A DNA stretch of 64,000 bases from the NCBI RefSeq assembly GCF_003054175.1, contig NZ_QBKN01000025.1, positions 18,890-82,889 on the forward strand, read 5' to 3'. This stretch comes from Allosediminivita pacifica. Lineage in GTDB: Bacteria; Pseudomonadota; Alphaproteobacteria; Rhodobacterales; Rhodobacteraceae. The notes under the pieces are model-generated. The model was not told the origin of the DNA, made no database searches, and saw only the letters and a program-made list of their open reading frames with translations. The position numbers and the translations under genes were made by a program. This document shows positions 17,476-25,745 of the stretch, piece after piece (position 1 is the stretch's first letter; each line of letters begins with the position of its first letter).

Positions 17476-18408
17476 TCACGACCAGGGCCCCTTCGGCCCG
17501 CTGTTCCGGGTCTTCGGGATACGGCTGGGGGACAACGGCCGCGATTGCGCAGCCTTTCGCGGGCTGGCCTGTCGGGACTGCCCTGCCAAGTCGCGAAGCG
17601 CGGCGATCCGGTTCTCGGTCGCCGGGTGGGTCGCGAAAAGGCTGTCGCGCTTGTGGGCGTGCAGCGGATTGATGATGAACATGTGCGCCGTCGCCGGGTT
17701 GCGCTCGGCCGCGTCGTTGTCGATCCGCGCGGCCCCCGTGGCGATCTTCTCGAGCGCCGAGGCGAGCCAGAGCGGCTGGCCGCAGATCTCGGCCCCGGCC
17801 TTGTCGGCGGCGTATTCGCGTGTCCGGCTGATCGCCATCTGAACGAGACCCGCAGCCACGGGGGCGAGGAACATCATCAGGAGCGTGCCGACCAGCCCGA
17901 GCCGTTCCCGCGAGCCGCCGAAGAAGAGCGCGAAGTTGGCCAGCATGGAAATGGCACCGGCAAAGGTGGCCGTGACCGTCATGATCGCCGTGTCGTGGTT
18001 GCGGATGTGGGCGAGCTCGTGCGCGATCACGCCGGCAAGCTCCTCGCGCGACAGGCTCCGCATGAGGCCCGAGGTCACCGCCACCGCGGCATTGGCCGGA
18101 TTCCGCCCCGTGGCGAAGGCATTGGGCTGCTGCGTCTCGATCAGATAGACCTTGGGTTCGGGCAGGCCCGCATTTCGCGCCAGCTCGGATACCATGGCGT
18201 GAAGACCCATGCGGTCGCCGGGCGTCACCGGCTGGGCGTTGTGCATGCGCAGGACCATCCGGTCCGAGTTCCACCAGGTGAAGGCGTTCATGCCGGCGGC
18301 GACCACGAGAGCGATCGCCGCACCGCCCGCGCCGCCGATCAGGTAGCCCACGCCCATGAAGAGCGCGGTCATCGCCGCCATCAGGACCGCTGTCTTCAGA
18401 TATCCCAT
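17476..18408 (-). CDS. htpX: Membrane zinc metalloprotease HtpX
   Basis: Inner-membrane M48 protease for quality control of membrane proteins. From ATG 18408 (GGGGGAAAG upstream) the product is 310 aa. Two hydrophobic segments precede the catalytic part ([20 protein letters not shown] and [19 protein letters not shown]), then HELAH at residues 130-134 binds zinc together with the glutamate in [11 protein letters not shown] further two hydrophobic stretches lie between. The C-terminal 40 residues after LRDLAGQSR are basic and Ser/Pro-rich, a longer tail than usual. The open frame upstream of 18408 is not used. Confidence 0.95.
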   Translation of the reverse strand: MGYLKTAVLMAAMTALFMGVGYLIGGAGGAAIALVVAAGMNAFTWWNSDRMVLRMHNAQPVTPGDRMGLHAMVSELARNAGLPEPKVYLIETQQPNAFATGRNPANAAVAVTSGLMRSLSREELAGVIAHELAHIRNHDTAIMTVTATFAGAISMLANFALFFGGSRERLGLVGTLLMMFLAPVAAGLVQMAISRTREYAADKAGAEICGQPLWLASALEKIATGAARIDNDAAERNPATAHMFIINPLHAHKRDSLFATHPATENRIAALRDLAGQSRQASPRKAAQSRPLSPSRIPKTRNSGPKGPWS

Positions 18409-18654
18409 CTTTCCCCCGGCAATCGAACGTCGCGTTGACGACGCAGATATGGGGCGGGTTGGCGGGCTTGCAAGCGCGAGCCAGCCCGCCCGGCGCCCAT
18501 CCCGCCCTCTCGTCAGAGCGCGGCCATGAAGCGGCGAAGTTCGGGGCAAGCAGATCGAGCAGCTCCCAAGGGACGCGCCGCCGATACAGCCAAGCGAGCG
18601 GCTGCATCTGGCATACCTCGCATTTGAGAAGTGCTCAGATCGCCTCAGGCATGA

Positions 18655-19299
18655 TCATTTCGCGCTTCCCTCGAGTTCCCTGACGAGATCATCGGTCGTG
18701 AGCTGCCGGCAGTAGCCCTTGATCGCGGTGATCGAGGCGGCCTGGCGCTCGGGCGTAAAGGTGAGGCAGGCGTCGGTGACCTGAGTGACGAGGTAGCCCA
18801 GGTCGCAGGCGTCGCGGATCGCGCCCTCGACGCACTGGTCGGTGACAAGCCCGGCGATCACCACCTGCCGCACGCCGAGGCAGCGCAGCACGTAGTCGAT
18901 GTTGGTCGACACGAAGACCGAGGACGAGTTCTTCGGCAGCCAGATCTCGTCCTCGCCCGGGGCCAGCGCATCCAGCGGGCGACCGTCCCACGATCCCTTC
19001 GGGACGTTGAAGCCGGTGATCTTGTAGTCGAGGCTGCGGTCTCGGCCGTCCTTGGTCAGACTCTCGATGGTCGTGTACATCACCTCGACCCCTGCCGCGC
19101 GTGCCGCGTCGCGCAGGCGTTGCATGTTCGGCAGCGTCTCGGCCTCGAACTTGTCGAAGAAGGCGCCGTAGCGGGCCTCGAACTCTTCGGCGGGCAGGTC
19201 CTTGAACTCGCCGCCGTCACGGCGGGCCGAGAAATTCTGGACATCGATGTAGATCAGCGCCGAAGCGGCGGGATCGAGCGGGACTTCACGGGTCAGCAT
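18655..19299 (-). CDS. Isochorismatase-family cysteine hydrolase
   Basis: A 214-aa enzyme with the family triad: D19 (IYIDVQN), K123 (WLPKNSSSVF) and C156 (GLVTDQCVEGAIRDA). The cis-peptide region VIAGLVTDQ is also typical. ATG 19299 is preceded by GGAGACCCA and overlaps the end of the upstream gene by seven bases; the frame continues open far upstream but only as antisense-like shadow. Members hydrolyse amide bonds, for example nicotinamide, N-carbamoyl compounds or ureidoacrylate. As the last gene of an amide-related operon it probably cleaves a small amide, identity unknown. Confidence 0.88.
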   Translation of the reverse strand: MLTREVPLDPAASALIYIDVQNFSARRDGGEFKDLPAEEFEARYGAFFDKFEAETLPNMQRLRDAARAAGVEVMYTTIESLTKDGRDRSLDYKITGFNVPKGSWDGRPLDALAPGEDEIWLPKNSSSVFVSTNIDYVLRCLGVRQVVIAGLVTDQCVEGAIRDACDLGYLVTQVTDACLTFTPERQAASITAIKGYCRQLTTDDLVRELEGSAK

Positions 19300-20054
19300 T
19301 GGGTCTCCAGTACGCTGCGGACCGCCTTGCAGAGCAGCGCGGCCATTTCGGCCTGCCCTTCCGGGGTCCGGACAAGATCGTTGCGGATTTCGACGAGACT
19401 GTGGGGCAGCCCCGATCCCTCGCCGTGGACGGGGACGAACCAGTCGGACTCGTCGTCGATCTGGTAGGGTTCGTTCAGTGCAAGCTTCATATCCGGACGC
19501 TCGGCGGCGACCGCATCCAGAAGCGCCTGCGAGGTTGCCGTATCGTTCCGGCAGAGAAAGCCGATGTGCCAGGGGCGCAGCCCCGGGCGGGTGCGCATCT
19601 CGGGCGTGAAGCTGTGGATCGACAGCAGCAGGAGACGTCGAGCAGAGCGGGCCTCTGTGACCGCCTCGTGGAACGGCGTGAATATCTCGTCGATACGCTG
19701 TTTCCGGTCCGCTGCGGTCAGGCCGGTATTGCCCGGCACGGGGACGCCGTCGGAGATCTGCGGAATGGCGTCGGGCGCGCTGGTGGGCCGGTTGCAGTCG
19801 ATCACGAGGCGACTGTAGCGCTGCAGGATCGCGGCGCAGCCCAGTTCGCGCGCCATGGCGCGGGTCACGGCAGCGGCGCCGATGTCCCACCCGACGTGCA
19901 GGTCGATGGCGCCCTCTTCGAGCCCGAGACCGTCGAGCGCCCGCGGCACCGCCTGCCCCGCATGTTCACAGACCAGCAGCACCGCAATGTTATCGCGCGC
20001 GGCGATATGTTCGACCGGCTCGGGATCGAGATCGGGCGCAAGAAGGGGCGGCAT
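19293..20054 (-). CDS. N-formylglutamate amidohydrolase family protein
   Basis: Zinc hydrolase of about 254 aa. Family motifs are VLLVCEHAGQAVP near the N-terminus, HVGWDIGAAAVTRAMA, SRLVIDCNRP and, later, LLLSIHSFTP, with the ligand HGEGSGLPHSLVEIRNDLV at the end. Known members split N-formylglutamate to glutamate and formate in histidine breakdown. There are no hut genes here; it stands between a formamidase-like gene and a cysteine hydrolase, so an N-formyl amino acid made elsewhere in this pathway is a plausible substrate. ATG 20054 is preferred; an ATG 36 bases upstream is possible. Confidence 0.87.
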   Translation of the reverse strand: MPPLLAPDLDPEPVEHIAARDNIAVLLVCEHAGQAVPRALDGLGLEEGAIDLHVGWDIGAAAVTRAMARELGCAAILQRYSRLVIDCNRPTSAPDAIPQISDGVPVPGNTGLTAADRKQRIDEIFTPFHEAVTEARSARRLLLLSIHSFTPEMRTRPGLRPWHIGFLCRNDTATSQALLDAVAAERPDMKLALNEPYQIDDESDWFVPVHGEGSGLPHSLVEIRNDLVRTPEGQAEMAALLCKAVRSVLETQC

Positions 20055-20149
20055 GGGACTCAGCAAGTCCGCCTCCCGGTGGCCCCGCAAAGTGGAGGGG
20101 AAGTATCGTGGCAGCTCATCGTGGCCCCATCAGTTGATCTATCTCTTTC

Positions 20150-20188
20150 GCAGCCAGGCCCCATACGGCGTAGGGGGACCCTGGCTGC
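20150..20188 (-). terminator. Hairpin between formamidase-like and formylglutamate hydrolase genes
   Basis: Nine-base stem GCAGCCAGG / CCTGGCTGC with a 21-base loop that contains a further CCCC/GGGG pairing. No T-run. Probably a processing or attenuation element within the operon. Confidence 0.4.
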
Positions 20189-20213
20189 ACGGCGCATTCG
20201 ACCGTCGGTCGGC

Positions 20214-21152
20214 TCAACCCAACACGGATTTCGGGAAATAGAAGCTCACGACCCAGTTCGGCATGTCGACGATCTCTGAAATCCGCAGGTCACCTGCGAC
20301 GCTACAGAGCATGTAGGCGTCAACCGCCGCCATCTGCGTGTTGGCGCAGAGCCAGTCGATCATCCCGCTCACGGCATCGCGCGAGGCCTGCATCAGATCG
20401 GGCCCGACACCGGTCGTCACGCGGTAGCCCTTGCGGTCGATATGGTCGGTGACCGGACCGGAGGTTTCCAGCCGTGGGAAAGGCAGGTTTTCGCCCTTCA
20501 GCAGATCGAGCTTCACCTGCACGGTCATCGGGCTCTCGATCGCGGTGCCGCAGATCTCGCCGTCGCCCTGTGCGGCGTGCGTGTCGCCCAACGACAGCAA
20601 TCCGCCCGCGACTTCGACCGGCAGGTAGAGCGTCGTGCCCTTGCAGTTGTCGCGGATGTCGAGGTTGCCCCCGACGCGACGGGGCGGGACGACGCTGTGC
20701 GATCCCGGCTCGGCAAGCGCGAGCCCCACGGTGCCCACGAAGGGCTTCAGCGCTACCGCGCCCTCGGGCACGAAGGCTGCCGGCTTGGCAAGCCCGGTGT
20801 CGTACCTCCAGACGTGCAGCGCCGGGTCCGGAAAGGCATCGGCGAGCAGGCCGAAACCGGGGATGTTGGCGGTCCAGCCCCAGCCCGACGGCGCGAAATC
20901 GAGGAAGGTAACGGCGACCGTGTCGCCCAGCTCGGCGCCCTCGATATGCACCGGACCGGTGACAGGGTTCACCCGGCCGAAATCCAGCGCCTTGAGATCG
21001 TCGAGCGTGGCCTTCGCATGAAGCTGGCCACCCGAGGAATCGATGGTCTCGATCTCGACGGCTTCACCCGGAACGACCGAGAGGGCGGGCGGAATGGAGT
21101 TGTCCCATCCGACGTGATGCGCGTGGCTGTGGATCGTGTGATTGCAGGTCAT
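20214..21152 (-). CDS. Acetamidase/formamidase family amidohydrolase
   Basis: The 312-aa protein matches the FmdA_AmdA family: GGQLHAKATLDDL, VTGPVHIEGAELGDTVAV, GGNLDIRDNCKGTTLYLPV, then GDTHAAQGDGEICGTAIE and the late VGPDLMQASRDAV. The family cleaves formamide or acetamide to ammonia and the acid. The gene overlaps livM upstream by ATGA, which ties it firmly to the importer. Length is slightly below that of classic formamidases (about 400 aa) and equals the shorter acetamidase subgroup. Confidence 0.9.
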   Translation of the reverse strand: MTCNHTIHSHAHHVGWDNSIPPALSVVPGEAVEIETIDSSGGQLHAKATLDDLKALDFGRVNPVTGPVHIEGAELGDTVAVTFLDFAPSGWGWTANIPGFGLLADAFPDPALHVWRYDTGLAKPAAFVPEGAVALKPFVGTVGLALAEPGSHSVVPPRRVGGNLDIRDNCKGTTLYLPVEVAGGLLSLGDTHAAQGDGEICGTAIESPMTVQVKLDLLKGENLPFPRLETSGPVTDHIDRKGYRVTTGVGPDLMQASRDAVSGMIDWLCANTQMAAVDAYMLCSVAGDLRISEIVDMPNWVVSFYFPKSVLG

Positions 21153-22180
21153 GGCGTCTCCTGTCGCTTCGGGCGAATGATGTCCTCGATCTCGCGGTTG
21201 CCCATCAGGCCGCTGGGCAGGAAGGCCATGACGCCCACGATCACCACCCCGAGCATCAGGCCCGAAAGCCCCAGCATCTGCGGCAGCTGAATACCCAGGA
21301 TCTCGGGCCCGGTTTCCAGCCAGCGGATGGTCTCGAGCCCGATGGAGATCAGCAGCGTGCCGAAGACCGCGCCCGACACGCTGCGCAAGCCCCCAAGGAT
21401 CAGCATGGCCACCGTCAGGAAAACGAAGTTGAAATAGAAGGGCCGCGCCGAGATCGTCCCGAGGAAAAAGGCGTAGGCGATGCCCGCGACGGCAAAGAAC
21501 ATCGTGCCCAGCACCCAGGCCACCAGCCGGGTGCGGTAGACGTTGACGCCCATGGCACGCGCACCGATTTCATCGTCGGCGCAGGCGCGCAGTTGCAGGC
21601 CGAACCGGCTTTCACGGAACCAGCGCGCACCGAAGATGGCAAGGATGACCAGCGCGGTGATCTGCGGCAGATCCAGAACCTTGGGGATGCCGAAGAGCGC
21701 CTGGTTGCCTTTGAAGATGTCGGTGCGGTGCAGGAAGATCGAATGCACGATGACCAGGATCGCGATGCTGACGATGGTCACCCCCACACCGGTCAGCCGC
21801 GCGATGAAGAGCCCGGTCAGAAGGCCCAGAAATCCCGTGATCCCCAGCGCGATCAGCGCCGACGTCCAGGGCGACAGGGCAAAGGCGTTCAGCCCCCAGG
21901 GCGCGTCGGGCAGCGAGATCGCCTTCATCGCCACAGGCGTCACGCAGATCGCGGCGGCATAGGCGGCAATCCCCATGAAGGCGGCGTGCGAAAAGCTCGT
22001 CAGGTTGGCATTGCCCATGAAGACCTGCAGCCCGACCACCACCAGAAGATTGACGAAGGTGGCGTAGAGGATGCGCGCCTGCCAGGCCTCGCCCCAGAGG
22101 TAGTATGCGCCGACGATCAGCAGGATGAGCAGGCTCAGGAGCGCACTGCCCAGCAGCCCGCGGCGTTGGCTCGGGTTCAT
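21149..22180 (-). CDS. livM: Branched-chain amino-acid-type ABC permease, LivM
   Basis: Membrane subunit, 343 aa, with about ten hydrophobic segments. LivM features are the early LLVVVGLQVFMGNANLTSFSHAAFMGIAAYAAA and the EAA-like loop RACADDEIGARAMGVNVYRTRLVAWVLG. It overlaps livH upstream and the amidase downstream by four bases each. In many soil and marine bacteria such Liv/Urt/Fmd systems import short amides or urea instead of amino acids; the neighbouring amidases suggest that here. Confidence 0.93.
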   Translation of the reverse strand: MNPSQRRGLLGSALLSLLILLIVGAYYLWGEAWQARILYATFVNLLVVVGLQVFMGNANLTSFSHAAFMGIAAYAAAICVTPVAMKAISLPDAPWGLNAFALSPWTSALIALGITGFLGLLTGLFIARLTGVGVTIVSIAILVIVHSIFLHRTDIFKGNQALFGIPKVLDLPQITALVILAIFGARWFRESRFGLQLRACADDEIGARAMGVNVYRTRLVAWVLGTMFFAVAGIAYAFFLGTISARPFYFNFVFLTVAMLILGGLRSVSGAVFGTLLISIGLETIRWLETGPEILGIQLPQMLGLSGLMLGVVIVGVMAFLPSGLMGNREIEDIIRPKRQETP

Positions 22181-23073
22181 ACCTTGTCCCCCTTTTCGCG
22201 CGCCGGCGACAGGATGCCGTCGGGCCGCCAGACGAGGATCAGCGCCACCAGGGCGAAGACGACCGCCTGTGCCAGCCCGCCGTAGCTCTGCGGCAGTAGC
22301 ACCAGCACCGCCACCTCGACTGCGCCCAGCAGGAAGCCCCCGAGCACGGCGCCCGGCAGGCTGCCGAAGCCGCCGATGACGCAGGCGACGAAGGCTGTCA
22401 GCACCGGATCGAAGCCCATATGGGGCAGCACGCTGCCGCGGCGTGCCATGATGAAGATGCAGGCCAGCCCCGCGAGCAGGCCGGACACCGCAAAGGCGGT
22501 CGCGATGACCCGGTTGGCCCGCAGCCCGCAGAGGCGCACCATCTCGAAGTCGAGCGCCGCCGCGCGCATGGCCAGCCCCAGCGTGGTCCGCCGAAGGAAG
22601 AACAGCAGGAAGCCGATGGCGACGGCGGTCGCCAGCGTCTCGTAGATCTGCAGCGACGACACCTGAACCGCGCCGAGCGTGATCGTCCGGTCAAGGAAGA
22701 TGAACTGGGTGGCCGGGATCGGTCTGGGCGAGCCCAGCAGCAGAAAGAGGTTCTGCAGGATGATGCTGACGCCAAAGGCGGTTAGCAGACCCGTGGTCAG
22801 GTCGGCCTTTCGCACCGTGCGGAAGGCAACTCGCTCGAGCAGAACCGACACCAGCACGCAGGCCAGAAGCACCGCCCCCATGAGCAGGAAGGGATTGCGC
22901 GTCAGCAGCGTGCCGACGATGACCATCGAATAGCCGCCGAAGGCGATGACCTCGCCATGCGCGAAGTTGACCAGCCCCATGATGGAAAAGACGATGGCGA
23001 GGCCAAGCGCGATCAGCGCGTATTCCGCACCAAAGCTCAGGGCGTTGAGGATCTGCTGGATCGCGTAGTCCAT
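22177..23073 (-). CDS. livH: Branched-chain amino-acid-type ABC permease, LivH
   Basis: A 298-aa membrane protein with about eight hydrophobic segments. Family motifs: EYALIALGLAIVFSIMGLVNFAHGEVIAFGGY at the N-terminus and MRAAALDFEMVRLCGLRANRVIATAFAVSG in the coupling loop. The start ATG shares its base with the stop of livF (TGATG). Forms the channel with LivM. Confidence 0.93.
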   Translation of the reverse strand: MDYAIQQILNALSFGAEYALIALGLAIVFSIMGLVNFAHGEVIAFGGYSMVIVGTLLTRNPFLLMGAVLLACVLVSVLLERVAFRTVRKADLTTGLLTAFGVSIILQNLFLLLGSPRPIPATQFIFLDRTITLGAVQVSSLQIYETLATAVAIGFLLFFLRRTTLGLAMRAAALDFEMVRLCGLRANRVIATAFAVSGLLAGLACIFIMARRGSVLPHMGFDPVLTAFVACVIGGFGSLPGAVLGGFLLGAVEVAVLVLLPQSYGGLAQAVVFALVALILVWRPDGILSPAREKGDKV

Positions 23074-23780
23074 CAGCCGTGTACTCCGGTAATCTGGTCC
23101 ATCAGCGCGGATCCGTCGCCGTATCTTTCCGCAGGCCCTTCCGAGGAGATGAGCCCGTTGTTCAGGACGTAGACGTAGTCTGAGAGCTCGATCGCCGCCG
23201 TGGCGTTCTGCTCGACCAGCAGGATGGTGATGCCCTGACGCTTCAGGTCGCCGATGATGTCGAAGATGCGCGCGGTGATCTGCGGTGCGAGCCCCAGCGA
23301 GGGTTCGTCCAGCAACAGGATGCGCGGACGGGACATGAGAGCGCGGGCGATGGCGAGCATCTGCTGCTCCCCGCCCGACAGCGTGCCGGCCGGCTGATCG
23401 CGACGCTCGCCCAGAATGGGAAACTGCTCGAACCAGCCGCGGATGTCGCTGCCGATTGCGGATTTGTCGCGCCGGCCCGCGGCCCCCATCACAAGGTTCT
23501 CGCGCACCGTGAGGTTCGAGAAGATGCGCCGACCCTCGGGCGAGATCGCGATGCCGCGCTTGGCCCGCGCCTCGACCGGCAGGCGCGAAATATCGGTCCC
23601 GGCAAGCCGGATGAGGCCGGTCGACCGGGCCGTGCCGGTGATCGCCGACAGGGTGGAGGTCTTGCCGGCGCCGTTGGGGCCGAGAAGCGTCACGCAGGCT
23701 CCCTCGGCCACGGTCAGAGCGATGCCGTGGACTGCCTCGATGGGGCCATGGGTGACCTTCAGGTCCTGTATCTCGAGCAT
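23073..23780 (-). CDS. livF: ABC transporter ATP-binding protein, LivF
   Basis: The 235-aa ATPase has Walker A GPNGAGKTST, the signature LSGGEQQMLAIARA, Walker B RILLLDEPSLGLAP and the LivF hallmark LLVEQNATAAIELSDYVYVL. ATG 23780 opens directly into LEIQDLKVTHG; the frame is open much further upstream but only opposite the binding-protein gene. It lies 59 bases after the binding-protein gene, with a hairpin between. Confidence 0.93.
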   Translation of the reverse strand: MLEIQDLKVTHGPIEAVHGIALTVAEGACVTLLGPNGAGKTSTLSAITGTARSTGLIRLAGTDISRLPVEARAKRGIAISPEGRRIFSNLTVRENLVMGAAGRRDKSAIGSDIRGWFEQFPILGERRDQPAGTLSGGEQQMLAIARALMSRPRILLLDEPSLGLAPQITARIFDIIGDLKRQGITILLVEQNATAAIELSDYVYVLNNGLISSEGPAERYGDGSALMDQITGVHG

Positions 23781-23799
23781 GCGGATGGGTCCTTCAGGG

Positions 23800-23830
23800 C
23801 CCTGCCCCGGACCGACGGCCCGGGACAGGG
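23800..23830 (-). terminator. Intercistronic hairpin after the binding-protein gene
   Basis: Stem of ten pairs in eleven positions (CCCTGCCCCGG against CCGGGACAGGG, eight-base loop) just after the stop of the substrate-binding gene. Without a T-run it would mainly raise the receptor:permease ratio by protecting upstream mRNA. Confidence 0.5.
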
Positions 23831-23839
23831 GTTCTGCGG

Positions 23840-25012
23840 TTATTGCCAGTCGGGCACGTTTTCGGGGATTTCCTGGCTCAGCACGACGCGCTCGCCGTTC
23901 TCGAAGCCGATCACCGGGATCTCGCGAAGGGCGTAGCTGCCGGTATCCTGGAAGGTGATCTCCTCGACCGACATCACCGGGATACTCTCGGCGTTGCGAA
24001 TGGCTTCGCGCACGGCGGCGGGATCTGTCGACCCGGCGGTCTGGACTCCGTACTCGATGATCCGGATCGTATCGGCGCCAAGCGAGGGGAAGAGGCCGTT
24101 CACTTCCATGCCCATCTCGGCGCACTGGTCCTGGAACTCGGCGATGCGGCTGCCCGGAACTGCCGGGGCAAGCGTGCCGAAGAATACCTTGTCGAGCAGC
24201 GAGGGATCTTCCTCGGCCAGCGCATCCAGCGAGGGATCGTCGAACCCGTCGGAGCCCACGACCCAGGCACCGAGCCCGGCGGACCGCATCTGGCGGATGA
24301 GGATGCCGATGTCGGGCATGGCCCAGGAAATGAAGACCGCGTCGGGCGCCGGATCGAGCCCGCGCAGCTCTGCAATTTGCGGCGACCAGTCGGTGGTCCC
24401 CGAGGTGTAGTTGAGGCGGGTCTGCAGCGTGCCGCCGTTCTCGACGATCACCTCGGCGAACCATTCGGGAAGCGCCGCGGACCACGAGCCGCCCTCGTCC
24501 GAGGTCAGGATCGCGACGTTCTGGACGCCCTGCTCAAGCGCGTAGTTCGCCGCAGCCGTGGCGGTATAGGGGTCTGGCGCCACGTTGGTGATGAAGTTGT
24601 CGACGACGCCCGAGTGCATCTCGACCTGCGTGCTCTGGGCCTGGATGACCGAAACGCCCTGCGACCCCGCGATCTGTGCGACCGGGATCATAGTGTCGGA
24701 GAAGGGAATGGTCGCCAGCGCGACGATATCCTCGCCCAGGTAGCGTTCGGTCAGCGAGATGGCGGTCTGGGTGTCGGCGCCGGTGTCCTGCACCAGCAGC
24801 TCGAACATGCGCCCGTCGACGCCGCCGTCCTGGTTGATCATCTCGGCCATGCAGCGCGCGCCCTCGACTTCATTGTAGGCCGCAAAATCCCCGGTCAGAG
24901 GGACCGGGAAGCCGACCTTGATGGTCTCCTGCGCGGAGGCCATGCCGGCGGAAAGGGCCAGCGCACCGGCGCCGGCCATCAGGATGTTACGCGTCAGTTT
25001 CAAGTTTTTCAT
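23840..25012 (-). CDS. ABC transporter substrate-binding protein, LivJ/LivK type
   Basis: Periplasmic receptor of 390 aa. The signal peptide is KNLKLTRNILMAGAGALALSAGMASAQ. The mature part has the Peripla_BP_6 pattern: IKVGFPVPLTGDFAAYNEVEGARCMAEMIN, then LLVQDTGADTQTAISLTERYL and later VFISWAMPDIGILIRQMRSAGL. ATG 25012 follows GGGAGAACC; it starts inside the 3' end of livG (26-base overlap). The first-lobe serine/threonine cluster differs from the amino-acid receptors LivJ, so a different ligand is likely. The neighbouring amidases point to an amide. Confidence 0.93.
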   Translation of the reverse strand: MKNLKLTRNILMAGAGALALSAGMASAQETIKVGFPVPLTGDFAAYNEVEGARCMAEMINQDGGVDGRMFELLVQDTGADTQTAISLTERYLGEDIVALATIPFSDTMIPVAQIAGSQGVSVIQAQSTQVEMHSGVVDNFITNVAPDPYTATAAANYALEQGVQNVAILTSDEGGSWSAALPEWFAEVIVENGGTLQTRLNYTSGTTDWSPQIAELRGLDPAPDAVFISWAMPDIGILIRQMRSAGLGAWVVGSDGFDDPSLDALAEEDPSLLDKVFFGTLAPAVPGSRIAEFQDQCAEMGMEVNGLFPSLGADTIRIIEYGVQTAGSTDPAAVREAIRNAESIPVMSVEEITFQDTGSYALREIPVIGFENGERVVLSQEIPENVPDWQ

Positions 25013-25745
25013 TTTTGGTTCTCCCGTTGGAATGAGTGCCTTGCCCGAGATAGGCCTTGATGACCTCTTCATTGCTCGAGATCTCGGCAGGTTCGCCCGT
25101 TGCAAGCAGGCGGCCCATGTTCATGACCGTCAGCTTCTCGCAGGCGGACATGATGAACTTCAGGTCGTGCTCGATCAGCACGATCGAGCAGGGATGGCGC
25201 GCGCGCAGCCAGGTCAGGTTCTCGAAAAGCTGGTCGGTCTCGGCGTGGTTCATCCCCGCGGCCGGTTCGTCCAGCATGAGCACCTTCGGACGCAGTGCGA
25301 GGGCGCGCACGATCTCGAGCCGGCGCATCTGGCCATAGGGAAGACTGTCGGGCGTGTGCTCCATCACGCCGCGCAAACCGAAGCGGTCGATCGCATCGGA
25401 CAGCAGCGCGGGATCGGCGACCTTGCTCCCCCGCATGCGGATCTCGGCCACCTCGATGTTCCGCCGGACGCTGAGATTGCGGAAAAGCCGCAGGTTCTGA
25501 AAGGTCCGGGCGATCCCCATCCGGGCCCGCTGTTCTGCCGGCAGCCCGTGAACGGGGGTGCCGTCCAGCTCGATCTCGCCACCGCTGATCGACAGCAGCC
25601 CCGAGATCAGGTTGAGCATGGTGGTCTTGCCGGCGCCGTTCGGCCCGATCAGCCCGTGGATCTCGTTGTCGCCGACGGTGAAGCTGACGGACTGCACCGC
25701 CTGCACCCCACCGAAGTTCTTGGAGACGTTGCGAACCTCCAGCAT
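24987..25745 (-). CDS. livG: ABC transporter ATP-binding protein, LivG
   Basis: ATPase of 252 aa with Walker A GPNGAGKTTM, RTFQNLRLFRNLSVRRNI (the LivG Q-loop region), signature LPYGQMRRLEIVRALAL in place of LSGGQ, as is usual in LivG, and Walker B VLMLDEPAAGMN. ATG 25745 overlaps the previous stop (TGATG). Gene order livG-receptor-livF-livH-livM differs from E. coli, where the receptor comes first. Confidence 0.92.
   Translation of the reverse strand: MLEVRNVSKNFGGVQAVQSVSFTVGDNEIHGLIGPNGAGKTTMLNLISGLLSISGGEIELDGTPVHGLPAEQRARMGIARTFQNLRLFRNLSVRRNIEVAEIRMRGSKVADPALLSDAIDRFGLRGVMEHTPDSLPYGQMRRLEIVRALALRPKVLMLDEPAAGMNHAETDQLFENLTWLRARHPCSIVLIEHDLKFIMSACEKLTVMNMGRLLATGEPAEISSNEEVIKAYLGQGTHSNGRTKNEKLETDA

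Noticed and set aside
17423..18607. Minus-strand open frame of 394 codons overlapping htpX
   Set aside because: htpX in the other frame has HELAH and membrane segments; this frame has no family pattern.
23843..25060. Plus-strand open frame of 405 codons opposite the Liv-type receptor
   Set aside because: Antisense shadow; the receptor on the minus strand has signal peptide and family motifs.
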